IMG/VR virus record: IMGVR_UViG_3300034418_009484
Coordinates: 1 to 64,000 of that record
Length of the DNA stretch: 64,000 nt
Strand: one strand, 5' to 3'
DNA from: a virus
The notes beneath the pieces were generated by a model. That model saw nothing but the letters and a program-made list of their open reading frames with translations. It searched no databases and had not been told where the DNA came from. Position numbers and translations under genes: made by a program. Positions 35,850 through 44,524 of the stretch are shown here, in pieces (position 1 is the stretch's first letter; each line of letters begins with the position of its first letter).

Positions 35850-37459
35850 TTAACATCTCCAGAATTATTTGTCAATTTAAGTCTTAGCTGATCTATATTA
35901 AATCTTTTTATAGCTTGATTTCTAAATTCTTTAAATACAGATTCTTGTGTAATTCTATCTAGAGTCTTATCAAAAATCCTTACTTCTAAATTTAATGATT
36001 TTATATATTGCATCATTTTATAATTGTAAAGATGATATTGGTCTTGCAATAACTCTGAAAATATCCATTCCATAAACTGAACATTATTTAAGTTTTTAGG
36101 ATAATCACTTGGTATTTCTTTTATTAACTGTTTAAAATTCCAAGGTAGTTTTTTATTGTTTGTTAAATCAAACCATTTTTCCCATACCTTAGCTGTTTTA
36201 TCCCAATCGTATTTTTCTACACATAATGATCTAGTTCTAAGTCTTTTTTGTTTTATTTTATCAGGACTTATTTTAACAAAGTCTTTCATTATTTTTAATA
36301 GTCTTTCATTATTTGGTCCTGATCTATCAGCATTAGTTTCAATTTCCCTATAAAGATTTGGCGATATAGGAAATCCATCAGTACTTAATACTATATCTTC
36401 CATAGCAGAATAATCTATAGAGGCTATAGGAACGCCACATGCAGCAGCTTCCACTTGAGGCATACCAAAACCTTCACAAATTGCATATTGAATATATAGG
36501 TCCATTAGATTGTAAATATTAATTAAATCTTTATGTTCAATTCCATCAGAAACGCCTGGGAATACACAAGATTTATTTCCACATCTTTTACAAACTGTTA
36601 TCGCGTCTTTATATATCGAACTAAAATAATGATTACATAACCTGCATTTATATGTACATAAAATTTTTGATCCTAATCCAAATTCTGTAATTAAATCTGA
36701 AAACTCCCATCCCATTTTTTCTGGATAGCTGGTATGTATATACAAGTATGATTTGTTAGAAATCTCTACGGGACTTGTTTTTAAAAACTCATTAAATGTT
36801 TTCATTAGTTCAGGAAACATCTTACGTTTTTGGTTTCTCATTACTGTCCCAAAAATAATACTATCTTCTGGAAGACCAAAAGATTTTTTATGTTTTCCTT
36901 TATTAGGAATAATATCAAGTTCATTTTTATTAACTCCTGGGTAAGCACAATCTACAGGGATTATTCTTCCATTCGTTTGATTTTTAATAGTTTTTATTCC
37001 ATATTCTGAATAGGCTAAAAGAGTATCGCATCTATTAAAAAGATTATAAATCCAATCGGTCTTTTGTGGTGCGCTATCTATTGTGGGCATCCATACCCAA
37101 TTAAAAAATGGTAGAAGTGCGCTATCTGATATATATGCATCCATCCAGGGGTCACGATATGTGGCAACTATATCTGGTTGAAATTGAACGCAAATTTCAT
37201 CAAACTTTAAAACACCCCATTGAACCAATGGTTGTTTGTGATGCTCCGCATATTCTTTTTCATTATTCTCTGGTGCTACACCAACAACTTTCCATTTACA
37301 ATCTTTAAATTCTGAAGTTCTTGCATAACATGCTAATTCTAATATTTCATATTTATTAGTTGCATGAAGTCTACTTATAACCTCTTTTGAATATGTCCCA
37401 AATCCAGAAGCTAGTTTGTGTGACTCTGTTAGAAAGAGTATTCTTTTTTTTCTATTCAT
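35846..37459 (-). CDS. GT4-family glycosyltransferase with zinc-ribbon insert
   Basis: 537 residues. The N-terminal RILFLTESHKLASGFGTYS and the donor-site motif CEGFGMPQVEAAACGVP (E329...E337, the E-x7-E of GT-B retaining enzymes) place it in the GT4 group. Between the two, residues 268-300 carry a zinc-ribbon-like insertion with C272, C275, C290 and C293. A further ~150 C-terminal residues beyond the normal fold (after ~390) are helical and charged. The insert is unusual for this family. The 3' end overlaps the next gene by four bases. It may add sugars to a phage, DNA or host surface target. Confidence 0.8.
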   Translation of the reverse strand: MNRKKRILFLTESHKLASGFGTYSKEVISRLHATNKYEILELACYARTSEFKDCKWKVVGVAPENNEKEYAEHHKQPLVQWGVLKFDEICVQFQPDIVATYRDPWMDAYISDSALLPFFNWVWMPTIDSAPQKTDWIYNLFNRCDTLLAYSEYGIKTIKNQTNGRIIPVDCAYPGVNKNELDIIPNKGKHKKSFGLPEDSIIFGTVMRNQKRKMFPELMKTFNEFLKTSPVEISNKSYLYIHTSYPEKMGWEFSDLITEFGLGSKILCTYKCRLCNHYFSSIYKDAITVCKRCGNKSCVFPGVSDGIEHKDLINIYNLMDLYIQYAICEGFGMPQVEAAACGVPIASIDYSAMEDIVLSTDGFPISPNLYREIETNADRSGPNNERLLKIMKDFVKISPDKIKQKRLRTRSLCVEKYDWDKTAKVWEKWFDLTNNKKLPWNFKQLIKEIPSDYPKNLNNVQFMEWIFSELLQDQYHLYNYKMMQYIKSLNLEVRIFDKTLDRITQESVFKEFRNQAIKRFNIDQLRLKLTNNSGDVK

Positions 37460-37913
37460 TACAGTTTGCTTTTCTCAATTTTTTTACTAAGTTGTAAAAT
37501 TTATTTTTTACAGAAGAAGAAGACTGATCTAAGATATTACAAATTTCTCTAAATTTATATCCTTCTACCCTTAAACTTAATATCAGTTTTTCATCTCTTG
37601 TCATTTCATTAGTATAACATTCCCATAATTCATTATCAAGATTTCTTGAATAAAATTTATCAGAAACGTCTTGCAAAGATATATTTTTATGTTTATTATA
37701 ATTCTTTATTTCTCTTATTATAGACCACCTGATTGGTCGCCAAGCATATGTAGATATGACATTTCCAGATTTTACATCATATTTTTTTAAAGCTTTCCAT
37801 AAACCTATTCTTCCAGCATCCATATAATCTTGACGTTCTGTATAATTTTTAGGTTCAAAAGAATTTACAATCTTAGCTACCAAACCCATGTTTTCTTCTA
37901 TTAATTCATCCAT
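37452..37913 (-). CDS. Sigma-70-like transcription factor
   Basis: 153 residues. Residues ~8-75 read as sigma region 2 (LVAKIVNSFE, RQDYMDAGRIGLWKALKKYD, ISTYAWRPIRWSIIREIK), with the aromatic and basic residues that melt the -10 element. Residues ~104-150 read as region 4 (TRDEKLILSLRVEGYKFREI, then SSSSVKNKFYNLVKKLRK), a helix-turn-helix that would contact the -35 element. Region 3 is short. It is compact, like alternative or phage late sigma factors. It follows the polymerase genes and overlaps the glycosyltransferase start by eight bases. It would redirect host RNA polymerase to phage promoters; no cognate promoter is assignable here. Confidence 0.75.
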   Translation of the reverse strand: MDELIEENMGLVAKIVNSFEPKNYTERQDYMDAGRIGLWKALKKYDVKSGNVISTYAWRPIRWSIIREIKNYNKHKNISLQDVSDKFYSRNLDNELWECYTNEMTRDEKLILSLRVEGYKFREICNILDQSSSSVKNKFYNLVKKLRKANCNE

Positions 37914-37926
37914 TCATTTATCCTTA

Positions 37927-39549
37927 TTATATGCATTGATTCAATTTTTGTACACTTTTTAATAAAAAACTTCCTTTCTTTTTGTCTCTATTTCCTCTAA
38001 ACAATAATATTTTTCCAATAGAAACCTTATCTTTTATTACTTTCCAATCTTCTGAAAAAACTGTGACACTATCTAAACAGCATGTATTATCACTGATTTT
38101 TAGAAAAGCCATTACAGTGCCTTTATTTGGACCTCCTTTTATTTTCCATTCTCTAATATCTGTTACTTGTGCAGCAATAGCTATTGTTTTACATTCAAAT
38201 CCTTTAATATATTCTCTGCAAGTACAATTAGCATCAATGATATCATATTCATCAATTTCTGAGCAAGTAAGCTCGATACCAAGAAGATCTCTTTCTTGTT
38301 TTGCTCTCCAAGACCATTTATCAATAAGTTCATATGGTGGAGACTCAAGACTTATAATAGAGCTTTTAATAAAATCTATATTTTTATCTGTCCATGCAGT
38401 TCTTCTTCTAATCTTAATATCATCAATAAGTCTTTCTAGTCCCTCTTTAAAAGTCTTAGACTTATCTTCTGATAAAAACTTCTTGTCTCTATCTTTAATT
38501 TCTTTATAAATATTAAAGTCATAAAGCATCTTTGATCTATGTAGTCCATAACAATCAAAAACACCAGCTTTAATCATAGACTCAAATGAATTTGATTTAA
38601 TAAATCTTCCAAGCCTCATTAAAAATTCTTCCCATTCCATTTCAGCTACATTAATATTATTAGTGGTAATGTAGCCGTGGAGTTGGTCGTAAACGCTTTG
38701 CCCAACATTTTTTACATTAACGATTCCAAATGTTGGTTTATTATCAATCAATTTAAATTTAGCACTTAAATTCTTGATAGAAGGAGGAATAATATCAATA
38801 TCCATTATTCTAGCATTATTAACTAATTCGCTTATTTCATCAAACGGTTTTGGTTTACCGTCAGCATGTCTTAAATAAGAAGTAAAAAATGCTCTGGGAA
38901 AATGTGCTTTTGCATAAGCTGTTTGATATCCATTGTAAGCATAGCTAATACTATGACTTTTGTTGAATGAATATTTTTGCGATTTTTCAATCCAGCTAAA
39001 AATTTCCTCTGCTTCTTCCTCTGTAAACTTTCCTACCTCTTTTGCTCCTGTAAAAAACTCTTTCTTAACTTGAGCCATGAGGTCAACCTTTTTCTTACCA
39101 ATAGCCTTTCTAAGATTGTCTGCTTGTTGCAAAGAGAATCCTGCAACTAGTTGTGCAATCTGCATAGCCTGTTCCTGATAAACCAGAATGCCATATGTGC
39201 TTTTAAGAACAGGTTCTAGGTCGTTATGGAAATATTCAACAGGGTCTTTTTTAGATTTTCTATCAATATAATGCTGAGTTAATGATTTACCATCAACAAT
39301 AGCATCGCCGCACCCCGGCCTAATGATAGCAATAAGATCTGAAAGTTCTTCAATACTTCTTGGTTTTACTTCTTTAGCTTTGCTTTGTCCAAGTTGAGAC
39401 TCAAGCTGAAAAACACCTTTTGTATTTCCTTCACATATCATATCCCATGTTCTATCACAGTCTAATGGCATATCTTCAATGTTAGGATTAAATACAGGCA
39501 ATCCCTTATCATTTTTTTCAAATTTACATCCACATGGGAATTCAATCAT
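37927..39549 (-). CDS. dnaE: DNA polymerase III alpha, fingers and C-terminal half
   Basis: 540 residues, the C-terminal part of a split DnaE. It begins with FPCGCKFE and enters the fingers at MPLDCDRTWDMICEGNTKGV, then GVFQLES (45-51), IIRPGC, YGILVYQEQAMQIAQ (119-133), LRKAIGKK (146-153) and SFNKSHSISYAY (194-205). It ends in an OB-fold-like region (IAAQVTDIREW...GTVMAFLKISD). It lacks the PHP domain and all three palm aspartates, which are on the gene at 40264-42141. Its ATG overlaps the exonuclease stop (ATGA). It should assemble with the N-terminal half. Confidence 0.9.
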   Translation of the reverse strand: MIEFPCGCKFEKNDKGLPVFNPNIEDMPLDCDRTWDMICEGNTKGVFQLESQLGQSKAKEVKPRSIEELSDLIAIIRPGCGDAIVDGKSLTQHYIDRKSKKDPVEYFHNDLEPVLKSTYGILVYQEQAMQIAQLVAGFSLQQADNLRKAIGKKKVDLMAQVKKEFFTGAKEVGKFTEEEAEEIFSWIEKSQKYSFNKSHSISYAYNGYQTAYAKAHFPRAFFTSYLRHADGKPKPFDEISELVNNARIMDIDIIPPSIKNLSAKFKLIDNKPTFGIVNVKNVGQSVYDQLHGYITTNNINVAEMEWEEFLMRLGRFIKSNSFESMIKAGVFDCYGLHRSKMLYDFNIYKEIKDRDKKFLSEDKSKTFKEGLERLIDDIKIRRRTAWTDKNIDFIKSSIISLESPPYELIDKWSWRAKQERDLLGIELTCSEIDEYDIIDANCTCREYIKGFECKTIAIAAQVTDIREWKIKGGPNKGTVMAFLKISDNTCCLDSVTVFSEDWKVIKDKVSIGKILLFRGNRDKKKGSFLLKSVQKLNQCI

Positions 39550-40235
39550 AATTCTATTCCAGAAAAACTATTTTTAAATTTGTCAACAGAAGATTGTTTT
39601 CTATGAAATTTCATAAACCTAGTAATTATAGCAGCTTCTTCAAGAACGTCAACTAAGGCATCATGAGCCACTCCTGTAGCTTTCATGCCAAAAAACTTTC
39701 TCCAAGTATCCATCTTATAATCGAACGGTTCTTCAAGGTTTTCAAACCACCAGAACAAATTATCCATAGCATCTAGCTTAGTGACTTCTGAAAATGGCAT
39801 TTTAATTTTATGTTTTTCACAAAGTCTTTTAGCTATGGGAATATCAAACCCTGTAATATTATACCCTGCGGGAATTGGTTGAGGGAACCATTGCCCAGGT
39901 TTTTTATCAACTGTATATTTTGAACACCATGTAGAAAAGTTTTTCCATGCGACTTTTTCTGTAACTCCTGTTTTCCATTTGTCTAATATTTCTTCAAAAG
40001 ACACGCCATAGTTATCTGCGTGCCATTGAATTGTTTTTTCTCGCTCATCTGTTAAATATTCTTTTTTATTGATACCATCTGGTTTGATAACAATATTAAA
40101 TGATTGATCTTTTTTTACTTCTAAAGTTTCTGGATCAATAGGTACAGCGGCTAGTTGGACAGGATTACACGTTTCTCGGTCTGGAGAGTCCGTTTCAAAA
40201 TCAAAACAAATAATCCATCTAGTATTTTTAGGCAT
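39546..40235 (-). CDS. DnaQ-like 3'-5' exonuclease (proofreading)
   Basis: 229 residues. Exonuclease motifs are CFDFETDS (residues 10-17, motif I with D and E), GYNITGFDIP (motif II with D) and GVAHDALVDVLEEA (motif III, H-D-A-L-x-D, the DEDDh form). It lies between the two polymerase genes and overlaps the start of the second by four bases, so it is produced with the polymerase. Proofreading of phage DNA synthesis is the obvious role; its Pol III contact region is not identifiable. Confidence 0.88.
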   Translation of the reverse strand: MPKNTRWIICFDFETDSPDRETCNPVQLAAVPIDPETLEVKKDQSFNIVIKPDGINKKEYLTDEREKTIQWHADNYGVSFEEILDKWKTGVTEKVAWKNFSTWCSKYTVDKKPGQWFPQPIPAGYNITGFDIPIAKRLCEKHKIKMPFSEVTKLDAMDNLFWWFENLEEPFDYKMDTWRKFFGMKATGVAHDALVDVLEEAAIITRFMKFHRKQSSVDKFKNSFSGIEL

Positions 40236-40263
40236 ATTTATTCTCCCTTTTATTTATATTCAT

Positions 40264-42141
40264 TTATTCTCCACTAACTATGTTTACAACATCCATAACT
40301 TTATCTAACCCTCTAATTGCTAAACAGTCTAATTTTAAAAGTCCAACTTCCTCACAGCTTGGACCTTCAAAACCAGCCAACATTCCTTTTCCTTTATTAT
40401 CTAAAACCATTGGGCAAGACTTGCTAATTGGATCATTAGAAACAACAATTCCAGCAGCGTGTTTTCCTGCAATAATTTTAGTATGCTCTATACGAATAGC
40501 TTGCTCAAATATCTTTGCGAATCTCCCCTCTAGTTTATTATCCTTCCCTAAGTAGCACCAGTTCTTTAATTTATCTGGAGTATTTTCTAATGCCCAAATA
40601 ATACTTGATGAATATCCATATTCTTCTTCGATATCTTGCAGTTCGTCTGAAACACTTGCTGGCTCAGGCAGACACTTTGTAATTGCCTTTTGTTCTTCAA
40701 AACTAATATTTCCTCTCGCCGCCATAGTTCTAGTTAATGCTGCCTTACCTTTTAATTTTTGGAATGTAATAATTTGGGCAACATTTTCTTCGCCATATTT
40801 ATTTTTAATATATTCAATTGTTTCTTCTCTAGCGGCTTTAGGAATATCGAAGTCGATATCAGGCCAGGATATTTTACCAGGGGCATTTCTACCCGCATTA
40901 TAAAATCTTTCAAAGATTAGATTATATGGTATAGGATCTACCTGTGTGATACTCAAAAGATTAGAAACCATACATCCAGCAGCACTTCCTCTACCGGGAC
41001 CAGTTATATAACCCTTGCTTCTTACGAATTGAAGAATATCGTCTACAATTAAAAAATAGCTTGATAAACCGATAGATGTAAATATATCTAATTCGTTATT
41101 AACTCTTGCTCCATATTCAGAAAATTCCTTAGATTTATTATCTATGTTTATCATCTTTTTTTTCCAACCATCTCTGCATAATTTTCTTAAATATTCTTCT
41201 GGATTCATATTGCCAGGACATTTAAATTCTGGAGGTTGTGGAGATTTTGTAATATCATAATCTTCACACATATCCAAAATAAGATTTGTATTTTGAAGTT
41301 CTTCGTCGGTATGAAATACTTTCATATCATCATAAGATGGTATATGATAATTATTAGACAAAAATGAAGTCTTCAAAACATTGCTTGCTGCACCACTTTT
41401 TAATTCTCTTTGCACTTGGCTTATAGTCTTTTTTAGAGCAGTGCATAAGAGAACTCTTTGGTCCTCTGCGTCTTCTCTCCTGCAATAATGAGCATCAGGA
41501 GTTGCAACACAAGGTATATTAGTGATTTTAGAAATTTCCCTAAGAGCATTGGCTACTGTACCAGCAAATTTATTAATCTTTGAGTCGATCAATTGAATTT
41601 CAATAAAGAAATTTCCTTTACCAAACATCAACTCTAAATCTTTAGCTTTTGCAACACCCTTTTTCATCCAGTCAGGATCTAGTCTTTCGCCTTCTGTTAT
41701 TGCATTGGCTAATGTAGAGCCTAAGTGACCGCTAAATGAAACTAAGTTCTTTTGTGAAGCAACGCAAGCCAAGATATCAGTATCAATCCTTGGCTTATGA
41801 TAAAAGTGTTCTTTTTTATTAGAGATAGAAACCAAGGATAATAGGTCGTTCCACCCCTTTGCATTTTTAGCTATAATAACTTGATGATTTAATTTTCTGT
41901 TATCTTTAACTTTTTCAGTAACAAGACCATTGCAAATGTACATTTCACAACCCAACAATGGTTGAAAGCCTGATGATCTTAATTCATTTGAAAAATCAAC
42001 AGCGCCGCTTACATTTCCATGATCCGTTAATGCACAAGAAGTAGAACCTATTTCTTCTATTCTATCTGATATTTCATTGCACTTGCTAAGTCCATCAAGT
42101 AGTGAGTACTCACTATGTACATGCAATGGGGTGTATTTCAT
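40264..42141 (-). CDS. dnaE: DNA polymerase III alpha, PHP and palm half
   Basis: 625 residues, the N-terminal part of a split DnaE. The PHP domain shows HVHSEYS (7-13) and TDHGN (39-43). The polymerase core shows GPGRGSAAG (381-389), WPDIDFD (426-432, the paired catalytic aspartates), and LLKLDCLAIRGL with D605, the third catalytic aspartate. It stops 20 residues later. All palm catalytic residues are therefore present, and the fingers, beta-clamp and OB regions are missing. The C-terminal half is two genes downstream at 37927-39549. The 5' end overlaps the previous gene by 29 bases. Confidence 0.92.
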   Translation of the reverse strand: MKYTPLHVHSEYSLLDGLSKCNEISDRIEEIGSTSCALTDHGNVSGAVDFSNELRSSGFQPLLGCEMYICNGLVTEKVKDNRKLNHQVIIAKNAKGWNDLLSLVSISNKKEHFYHKPRIDTDILACVASQKNLVSFSGHLGSTLANAITEGERLDPDWMKKGVAKAKDLELMFGKGNFFIEIQLIDSKINKFAGTVANALREISKITNIPCVATPDAHYCRREDAEDQRVLLCTALKKTISQVQRELKSGAASNVLKTSFLSNNYHIPSYDDMKVFHTDEELQNTNLILDMCEDYDITKSPQPPEFKCPGNMNPEEYLRKLCRDGWKKKMINIDNKSKEFSEYGARVNNELDIFTSIGLSSYFLIVDDILQFVRSKGYITGPGRGSAAGCMVSNLLSITQVDPIPYNLIFERFYNAGRNAPGKISWPDIDFDIPKAAREETIEYIKNKYGEENVAQIITFQKLKGKAALTRTMAARGNISFEEQKAITKCLPEPASVSDELQDIEEEYGYSSSIIWALENTPDKLKNWCYLGKDNKLEGRFAKIFEQAIRIEHTKIIAGKHAAGIVVSNDPISKSCPMVLDNKGKGMLAGFEGPSCEEVGLLKLDCLAIRGLDKVMDVVNIVSGE

Positions 42142-42604
42142 TTAATTCCTCTATCTTTATTTTGCAACAGTTAAACTTAATTTCCATACCATTTGATTCA
42201 TCAACTTCGCCTTTTTTCAGATTAATTGATTTCTTAAAATAGTCTTTTTTATCAATCCATCCAGCAATCCATGCTCTTTTTGGAACATCGTTAATAAATT
42301 GTACTCTGACAAAAATATACCTATCAAATTTTTGTCTAGAATTATAGCTTTTAACTATACATTCGTGATAAGGTTTTGGTTCAGTGTTAGTTATATCTGT
42401 TTTTACTCTATAGGAATTTTCTTCACAGATTAAATGGTAATCTTTATTTTCTTTTTCTGAACATTCTAATATAGACTTAAGTATTTCTAATCCTATTAGA
42501 TCTTTTATTGTAAAATAATCTACTGATGATTTTATTAATCCTTTTTCAAAAGCTTTTTGACAAGAATTTTTAATAATATCTTTTGTTATTTTTACTTCTA
42601 GCAT
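42113..42604 (-). CDS. Conserved phage protein of the replication block
   Basis: 163 residues. The core VKSYNSRQKFDRYIFVRVQFINDVPKRAWIAGWIDKKDYFKKS, in outline, then LKKGEVDESNGMEIKFNCC, resembles a phage family I recall from replication regions. The strand-rich RYIFVRVQF...AWIAGWI stretch and the G-E-V-D motif could suggest a restriction-enzyme-like fold, but active-site residues are not assigned. The start overlaps the RecB-like nuclease stop by one base and the 3' end overlaps dnaE by 29 bases. Confidence 0.45.
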   Translation of the reverse strand: MLEVKITKDIIKNSCQKAFEKGLIKSSVDYFTIKDLIGLEILKSILECSEKENKDYHLICEENSYRVKTDITNTEPKPYHECIVKSYNSRQKFDRYIFVRVQFINDVPKRAWIAGWIDKKDYFKKSINLKKGEVDESNGMEIKFNCCKIKIEELNEIHPIACT

Positions 42605-43695
42605 TAGTCTTGAACCTTTCCCCCACCAGAACCATATCTTCCATGAGTATGATCTGGATGAATATAATTTTCAGTAACCCATTCAATTCCATTCTTTTTA
42701 ATCATATATCTAATTTGTTCACATTTTGTCATAATCTCACCATATTTTGTTCTTTGCCCTGGTCTTTTTTCTACAATAGGCAATACGTTTTTAGAATCTT
42801 CAAAGCTAGTCATTCCACAATGACATAAATATTTACAGAAAAATCCTTGCTTTGGATTTACTTCTGGAATAGTTTTTGGCTCTTTTGTATCTCTGATATA
42901 TTCAAATCTTTTACGAATTATTTCTTCTGTTCTTTCTAAATCAGAATCTTGGTAATGCACCGTAAATGGACCTCCTTGATTGATAAAGTAGATTGACATT
43001 AGAAATGTCTCAACATCTGGATACATATGTTTACAAGCATAATGATACAGTCTTAATTGAGGATTGTCAAACAGATTTTCTTGAGTATATTCTTTCCCTG
43101 TTGCCCAGTCTTTTCTTTGTCCAGTTTTCCAATCAATAACTTCATAGACACCATCACCTAAATCAGCTATTAAATCTATAGTCCCTTTTAGTGCTAAATT
43201 ACCAGACAGTCCATGTTCTTCATAATTATACTTTGCCCAAGGTTTATCAATTTCAAAATCAAAGTGAGGCTCTGCATCAACAACATCTCTATTTCTAGGA
43301 TCAAACATTCCTTTTCTATACTTTAAGGCTTTCCATGCCCAACTAACGCAGTCTTCAAAGTCTTTATTTGTCCATGCTTTTTTACCAACATGATAGTCAA
43401 ATATTTTTATATAATGCTCATACACCCTAGCGCCAATACTGTTAAGGTATTCTGGATCATAATTGTCAGTAAATACTTCTCCGATATCCTCATCATCAAT
43501 TACTTTAATTCCTTCTTGAGATGCCTTTTTACATAGAGCGGTTATCTCTAGGATTTTGTGAGTAATTGTTCCTTTGTCTGCTTTCTTATTTCCATCTCCT
43601 CTTAAACCTAAAACATATTCTGTGTAAAATTGCATTTCACAAGTTCTATGAGAATTAAAAGAACTGCTTCTAAAATAAACTATAGGAATTCCCAT
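42604..43695 (-). CDS. RecB/Cas4-like PD-(D/E)XK nuclease
   Basis: 363 residues. The nuclease core is LKGTIDLIADL (D of motif II), then YEVIDWKTGQ (D-x-K with the catalytic Asp and Lys), followed by a helix with NPQLRLYHYA (Q-Y-type motif of RecB nucleases). Cysteines near the N-terminus (RTCEMQF, C19) and near the C-terminus (CKYLCHC) could form an iron-sulphur cluster, as in Cas4/AddB nucleases. It sits between dNMP kinase and replication genes. A role in recombination or host-DNA degradation is likely. No helicase domain is attached. Confidence 0.8.
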   Translation of the reverse strand: MGIPIVYFRSSSFNSHRTCEMQFYTEYVLGLRGDGNKKADKGTITHKILEITALCKKASQEGIKVIDDEDIGEVFTDNYDPEYLNSIGARVYEHYIKIFDYHVGKKAWTNKDFEDCVSWAWKALKYRKGMFDPRNRDVVDAEPHFDFEIDKPWAKYNYEEHGLSGNLALKGTIDLIADLGDGVYEVIDWKTGQRKDWATGKEYTQENLFDNPQLRLYHYACKHMYPDVETFLMSIYFINQGGPFTVHYQDSDLERTEEIIRKRFEYIRDTKEPKTIPEVNPKQGFFCKYLCHCGMTSFEDSKNVLPIVEKRPGQRTKYGEIMTKCEQIRYMIKKNGIEWVTENYIHPDHTHGRYGSGGGKVQD

Positions 43696-43696
43696 A

Positions 43697-44524
43697 TTAA
43701 ACTCCTAAGTCAGTTAGGTATTTACAATTTAATGAAGTTAACGCTCCATAAATAGCTTTGTTTTGTTCTGGAATATCCATTTTTGTATTGTCTATCACTT
43801 TACTACATAAGCTAAATTTAATCTTTTCGCTACTATGCTTGTCTTTTGATTTATAAATATCTCTTTTTAATCCAATAACAATACCAAGCTCATCCTTTAT
43901 CTTTTTAATTTCATTATCAAATCTTACATCTGAGATCAATGCTATTTTTGGATTATCTTCTTCTATTTTTTTCATTAAAGAATTAACCCATATATCTTTA
44001 TACATTTTACGCATTACATCCGTACCGAGGAATTGCATAAATTCGCGAGCGGTCATTGGACCTTCCCCTAATTTAATATTAAAATCTTCTGGATTCTGAG
44101 TATACCCAGCAGCAACGCCACCTTGCCTCATTGACCATTCATGTGGAGTCATCACTCCCGGCATGTTTTCCCACAACAAATGTTCCTGTAGCTGATTCTT
44201 CTGCTCGTCTGTTCCATATACTTGAGAATGCTTAATTCCAAAAACATCTACACAGATTCTTTTAAGCTCTCCTGCCAAAGAATAAATTTTTACATCATTA
44301 AAATTATTCATTACAGCAGCAACATTTACATCTGGTTGTCTAAATTCCATCCATTCTTTGTCATTGCTTTCTCCAAAAACATCTGAAACTTCTATAACAC
44401 CCTTATCATTTAGCCTTGCCTTTTGACAAACGCCATTTTCTATCAATTTTAACATCAAGACAAAATTACAGCATGTGTCTTTTCCGCTTTGTTTTTTTCC
44501 TGCAAAACCAATTAATTGAGTCAT
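43697..44524 (-). CDS. Deoxynucleoside monophosphate kinase
   Basis: 275 residues. P-loop GFAGKKQSGKDT at 6-17; later DVMRKMYKDIWVNSLMKKI and IALISDVRFDNEIKKI, the base/lid elements of phage dNMP kinases such as T4 gp1 (recollection). It would phosphorylate dNMPs from host DNA breakdown for phage DNA synthesis, working with ribonucleotide reductase and dUTPase. The start overlaps the primase stop by four bases. Confidence 0.8.
   Translation of the reverse strand: MTQLIGFAGKKQSGKDTCCNFVLMLKLIENGVCQKARLNDKGVIEVSDVFGESNDKEWMEFRQPDVNVAAVMNNFNDVKIYSLAGELKRICVDVFGIKHSQVYGTDEQKNQLQEHLLWENMPGVMTPHEWSMRQGGVAAGYTQNPEDFNIKLGEGPMTAREFMQFLGTDVMRKMYKDIWVNSLMKKIEEDNPKIALISDVRFDNEIKKIKDELGIVIGLKRDIYKSKDKHSSEKIKFSLCSKVIDNTKMDIPEQNKAIYGALTSLNCKYLTDLGV

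Noticed and set aside
37982-38509. 175-codon open frame on the + strand
   Set aside because: It lies wholly antisense to the dnaE C-terminal half, which has clear motifs. There is no ribosome-binding site and no family signature; it is a composition-driven shadow.
38930-38975. Split-intein scar in DnaE at the cyanobacterial insertion site
   Set aside because: The site motif SFNKSHS is uninterrupted and neither half ends with intein-like residues. The gene is split elsewhere without inteins.
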